DNA of 64,000 bases from Xylogone sp. PMI_703 (Eukaryota > Ascomycota > Leotiomycetes). The stretch covers positions 5,270,001 to 5,334,000 of the forward strand of contig JAJTUQ010000001.1 in NCBI GenBank assembly GCA_021399445.1. Reading direction: 5' to 3'. Below the pieces are notes generated by a model, which was given only the letters and a program-made list of their open reading frames with translations, did no database searches and was not told the DNA's origin. This document shows positions 59,919-64,000 of this stretch, one piece after another; within the stretch, counting starts at the first letter, position 1; each line of letters starts with the position of its first letter. The position numbers and the translations under genes are program-made.

Positions 59919-61002
59919 TTAAAGCCGCGGACTTATGACTTTACTAGGCTCGTCCTCATTTGCTCTCTTCCCCTGCATTTCTTTCAACGCAGATTCGAAC
60001 AGGCTCTTCTTCTTTATCTCAACCCCGGCTCTGGGACTTCTACCATCTATGTGACCCATAAAGTCATGTGTAGAAAATCCCAGAAGTGATAGTAATTTCT
60101 TGGGCAATTTATTGAGGTCATCCCAATTCTGCGCAATAGTCAAGTTTTCGTAAGGACGGATCCAGGGTTGGCAGTATTGAATATTCAGGCTTCGCCGCTC
60201 TTTATTTGTCATGTTGGGTCCACCACTGTGCCACAGTGTGTTGAGAAAGTAGACAACGCTCCCTGCTGGCATAACGACGGGTATCATTTGCTCACGGGTG
60301 ACTGCATGGTCATCATCCCAGAGATGGGAGCCAGGTATAATCATTGTTGCACCATTTGTCAATGTGAAGGGGTCAAGAGCTACCATAGTGCCCTGCAAAG
60401 CGTTTCATTAGCAAATCTTCATAAACATCTGGTAAGAAGTATAAAACTACTTACAATACCAAACAATGGTTTCGGTCTCGGTATTGGAATCAATCCATCA
60501 TCAGTGTGGATATTCTGCGGCTCTTCTCCAGGCCTTATAATCACAGATTGAAAGGTGTTGAGCAGGTAATTTGGTTGCAAGAAATAGTCATTCAATGCTG
60601 TCACGACTGGGTGAATAGCAAATTCATCGAAAATCCTTGACTTATCAGATAGTGCGTATATCCGTCCTGTCTTGAATCCTTCGAATGCGTTACGGCCTGA
60701 TCGAGCTGCTGGCCCTGCAGATTCTTCGGCCTCGAGCCGGGAAACTTCATCAAGCGTCTTTGATACCAGGCTTGGACTATGAATCTCAGGGAGAATTACA
60801 TATCCATGTTCAAGGACGTGATTGATATAGTGTGCAACAGAAGGATCTTTCTTGCCCGGTAGAAAAGTTGTGCCTTTCCCCAGAGTCACTCTTTTTTGGA
60901 GTTCTTTGCTGAAAGCTTGATAATAGGTTGGCTTTTCTTGAAAGGCTGACTAGATCAAGGTGTTAGTAGCTAGACTACTCAGTTATATATTTCAGTTACC
61001 AT
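59919..61002 (-). CDS. Phytanoyl-CoA dioxygenase (PhyH) family enzyme
   Basis: Fe(II)/2-oxoglutarate dioxygenase of the PhyH family, which hydroxylates lipids or natural products. Exons 61002-61000, 60949-60455 and 60392-59919 give 323 aa. The first coding exon is only the ATG, followed by GTAACT, a perfect CTACTAACA branch and CTAG; the next codons are SAFQEKPTYYQAF. The iron motif HxD is HTDD near residue 147 and the distal His is in LWHSGGP near 220. Arg in RRSLNIQY fits the 2-oxoglutarate-binding site. IIPGSHLWDDDH is typical of the family. The alternative start GTG at 60889 is less likely. Neighbours suggest a secondary-metabolite role. Confidence 0.9.
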
Positions 61003-62245
61003 TTTGGTCCTGGTGAGCGATCGGATAACGTCTGCTTTTCTTCTTGGGATATAAGACTACAGGCCGGCTTAAGTAACACCGCTCAGATATCCCGTTATAG
61101 TAAACACCAATGGGATGCCTTTAGAGGAGCTCGAATCAGGCACTGCGTAAATCCTTCTACAGGGGCTGAGGCGTACCGTGCCCCGCGCGCGGGATCGTAC
61201 GAAGCATAAAATGCGGGGGAGTGATGCCTCGGCACCCCAGATACCTAGGTATTATGGCAAACGCCAAAAGAAATATATGGATGATAGGAAAGTGATAATG
61301 CAGGCCATTATATAGGAATCAAATAGCTTCTAGGGACCCTATAGCGGTGTGATAATGAGCAGCTGGAGCTGACACATGTATATTTGGAGACCGTGACACG
61401 TAGGATGGCTCCTGTCTATGGCTGGCTGAGTGGAAGCTTGGAAGCACTCGTATTGGTCAAGACTACGACTAGAATTAAGCTAGTCCTTGTGCAGGAAGAT
61501 CTCCGCAGTTTAATATGGGAAGTAGAAGTGTTAGTGGACACAAGGGAAAGTACTAAGTTAAGCTCAAAGATTATTAAATAAGGGAAAACAGAAAAATAAC
61601 GGAGACTCCTTGAGAGACTCGAAGGGCGGGTTTTTGGTACGAATAAAGGTCCTACTACTCGACTGTGATTCGTCGTCTACCACCCCGCGTATATCCAGAA
61701 ATACTCCGAGTTAACAAACACCCCACCTCGGGATTAGTACCTAAGTAATAAGGCATAACGCGACTCTATCCATAATTCTCTCAAGTTATGTAGCCGCTCT
61801 ATTCTGATATGACCTAAATTGGCCCGAGTCGACGACCAATTTGCAATATGAGCCTCTTAACAGAAAAGGTCAAAAAGTCGCTGAGTATGACTAGGAAGAA
61901 ACATTATCCGTCCTGCTCTAATAGGTATCATACTCCCCCACAAACCGGAGATATGCGAGGGCCCGACATCATTTCGCGTTGAGTGACAGCTAGCAAACAG
62001 TTTGGAAACGCACTAAAGCCTAGTTAACGACTTTTGGGAGTGTTTCAACTCTACCTTTCTACTCTTCAAACCTTTGTAAGAAAAGTATTGAGTGCTGACG
62101 CTCATTATAGTAGGTGTGTAGGATAAATTCGGATCTGGCTCCGTCGGTATCACATCCGACACCAACCGAAACAGCCGTTCTCCGCCTCGCCCACTCATCC
62201 GTCACCTATCATTCCGACTCCAATTTCAGACAATCTAATCGTACA
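61003..62245. other. Divergent promoter of dioxygenase and transcription factor
   Basis: About 1.2 kb between the two start codons, probably with both promoters. The open frame upstream of 62246 has no ATG. No other gene recognised. Confidence 0.5.
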
Positions 62246-64000
62246 ATGGAGTCGCATCAGGATGGCATGACGGCACTCATCGACGCCATTGGAATTTCAC
62301 CACCACTTCCTCTAAAACCAGGCAAGTCAAGTGACACCGCCACGACACCAGGGCAGTCTGGCATCGTACATCAGTGTCGGCTGTGTGGCCGCGTCTACGA
62401 AAGACCTGATCATTTAAATCGCCATTTAAAAAGCCATGAGAATGCACGACCATTCAAGTGTCTTCGGTGCCCAAAAAGTTTCAATCGTGCCGACTTACTC
62501 ACACGACATGTAGCCGGACATAAAAGACAGGATGAGAATGGTGGCCTGGGACGAAAGAGAATCGAAAGATCAGATCGAGTAGCAGAGGCATGCCTTGCTT
62601 GTGTCGCCTCAAAATCTAAATGTCAGGATGAAAAGCCATGCTCAAGATGTCTGAAAAAGAATATAGCCTGCACCACAGCTTCTGGTAGCTTAAGAGGAAG
62701 TTCAAGAGGGACCAAGGCACAATCATCAAATGCTGATGGCTCTGCTCAACTTGAGTGGTCGCCAAGTCCAACTGATACCACAATGATTGACCGGTCCGCT
62801 GTTGACTACGATGGTTCAGGTGATGGGGCAAATATACATGGCAACCAGAGTAGTCCATCCACTACCGCTCGTCACTTTCCACCGGACTCAATGCCTTTCA
62901 ATAGTTCCTCTGTTGACTATAATAATGTCTCAAGCTTACAGCGGAATTGTAAGTGTTCCAATAAGAGTATGTATATCCAGGGCAATGTTAACATAGAAAA
63001 TAGACGAGGTTATGAATGACGGCTCCAATGGTGTATCCTATCCTACACGGCAACCAGACACCAATCAGCTCTTAGAATTTTCGCCTCGAAATGATTATTT
63101 TACTCAGGATTTTGATTTCGGTATCTGGGATGTAGATCTTGAAGGTATTGAGTTCATATACCAAAGTACTGGCGATAGAGGTAGCCAGTCGACAGGAAGT
63201 GATAATCGTCACCGTTCTAGTGAGCCCTCGATCTCACATAGGGCTATCTCCAGACGATATGCAGCATTTGAAAGATCTCCTTGGCTGTGGAACCCAACCC
63301 AGGAGGATCATAGCATGAATGACCACGCAGACATAGCAGTGGATGAGGAAGCAATTCCGTCTGTTCTCACTCTAGAATTACATTCGGCTTCCACAGCAGC
63401 GGATTTCTCGCGCTGCTTTATTGATTCCAAATGCCGTGACAAGCTCCTTTCTCTACTATTTACGCTCCGGAGGAACCCAGACCAGTTTCCATCGTTTCCA
63501 TCATTATCCCTTCTCAACAATCTCATCAAAGTTTACTTCACTCAAGAGAGTTACCGGGTAGATCAGCTTATTCACATCGGAACGTTCAACGCTAAAGACA
63601 CCACACCACAACTTCTAATGGCCATTATATCTGCCGGTTGCTCCTTCATTTCTATCCCAGCCGTTTGGAAAATGGGGCTTGCTTTGCAGGAGGTCACCAG
63701 GATTGCGACTAGAAATTTTGTAAGTTTAACTCAGTCACAGCTGATAAAGGCTAATAGTTATTACAGTGGGAGCAAAATAATATCCACACAAGAGACTTGG
63801 CAGCACTTCAGGCTTATATGATTGCTCTTGATGTAGGGCTATGGAGCGGATTCAAAAGAAAAATGGAGATTGCTGAAAGTTTTGGTCAATCCCTCACGGT
63901 GGTAAGTCTCTGTACTATCGAAACAAGCTCAGAAAGATTTAATAATTGCTTACCGTTCTTAGATGCTTCGCAGGGCAGGGGCTTTCGCCGCGACACGGAA
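62246..64000 (+). CDS. C2H2 plus Zn2Cys6 transcription factor, 3'-truncated
   Basis: Fungal regulator with two DNA-binding modules and a fungal-specific transcription-factor domain. Exons 62246-62948, 63004-63719, 63767-63901 and 63963 to beyond the window. Two C2H2 fingers: CRLCGRVYERPDHLNRHLKSH near 43-63 and CLRCPKSFNRADLLTRHVAGH near 72-92. A complete binuclear cluster follows near 115-141 with spacing C-X2-C-X6-C-X5-C-X2-C-X6-C (CLACVASKSKC...CSRCLKKNIAC). A Ser-rich linker leads to the middle-homology region (LLSLLFTLRRNPDQFP, FCTFNA-like IGTFNAKDTTPQLL, YMIALDVGLWSGFKRKMEIAES). The acceptor after AAAATAG rather than ACATAG keeps frame. It may regulate the neighbouring dioxygenase and hydrolase. 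Confidence 0.9.

Overview
The window reads as nuclear DNA of a filamentous ascomycete (Pezizomycotina; the gene families would fit Leotiomycetes, but the order is inference). Genes are split by short GT-AG introns, mostly 50-90 nt, many with CTAAC-like branch sites. Families are typical of such fungi: a zinc-finger/NB-ARC/TPR NLR-like protein, a DUF7580-type protein, a rhodopsin-domain membrane protein, a CmcJ-type hydroxylase and a mixed C2H2/Zn2Cys6 regulator. Exon models were joined by hand from reading frame and splice signals.

Layout. 1-2.6 kb (+): 3' part of an alkaline ceramidase, then the mitochondrial protease OMA1. 2.8-10.7 kb (-): three co-oriented genes, a secreted amidase-signature enzyme, an FAD-dependent amino-acid-oxidase-like enzyme and an amino-acid permease, with GATA-factor motifs in their upstream regions; together they look like a small nitrogen-scavenging group. 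10.7-14.4 kb: long gene-free stretch with a 12-bp inverted repeat. 14.4-15.7 kb (+): rhodopsin-domain membrane protein. 16.5 kb (-): possible tiny membrane protein. 17.3-24.4 kb: NLR-like gene (-) head to head with a DUF7580-type gene (+), a candidate self/non-self or cell-death locus. 25-26.2 kb (+): CmcJ/AsaB-like hydroxylase in five exons. 26.5 kb (-): 62-aa hypothetical protein. 28.8-29.8 kb (+): KRR1 ribosome biogenesis factor. 31.8-34.1 kb (+): UGA4/HNM1-type permease.

34.1-41.8 kb is AT-richer and nearly gene-free; on the minus strand at 35.3-37.8 kb it holds a run of open segments in different frames separated by stops, most simply a decayed gene of unknown family. 41.8-43.2 kb (-) and 43.6-44.3 kb (+) are a divergent pair: a mitochondrial TPR protein and a small cytochrome-b5-like protein. 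44.3-49.7 kb is a very long non-coding region in front of a single-exon C2H2 transcription factor (49.7-51.3 kb). 51.3-57.1 kb is again gene-free, with a 21-bp tandem repeat. The right end (57.8-64 kb) groups a LovD-like serine hydrolase, a phytanoyl-CoA-dioxygenase-like enzyme and a dual zinc-finger transcription factor that runs off the window, an arrangement seen at the edge of secondary-metabolite clusters.

No rRNA, tRNA, CRISPR array or intact transposon was recognised.
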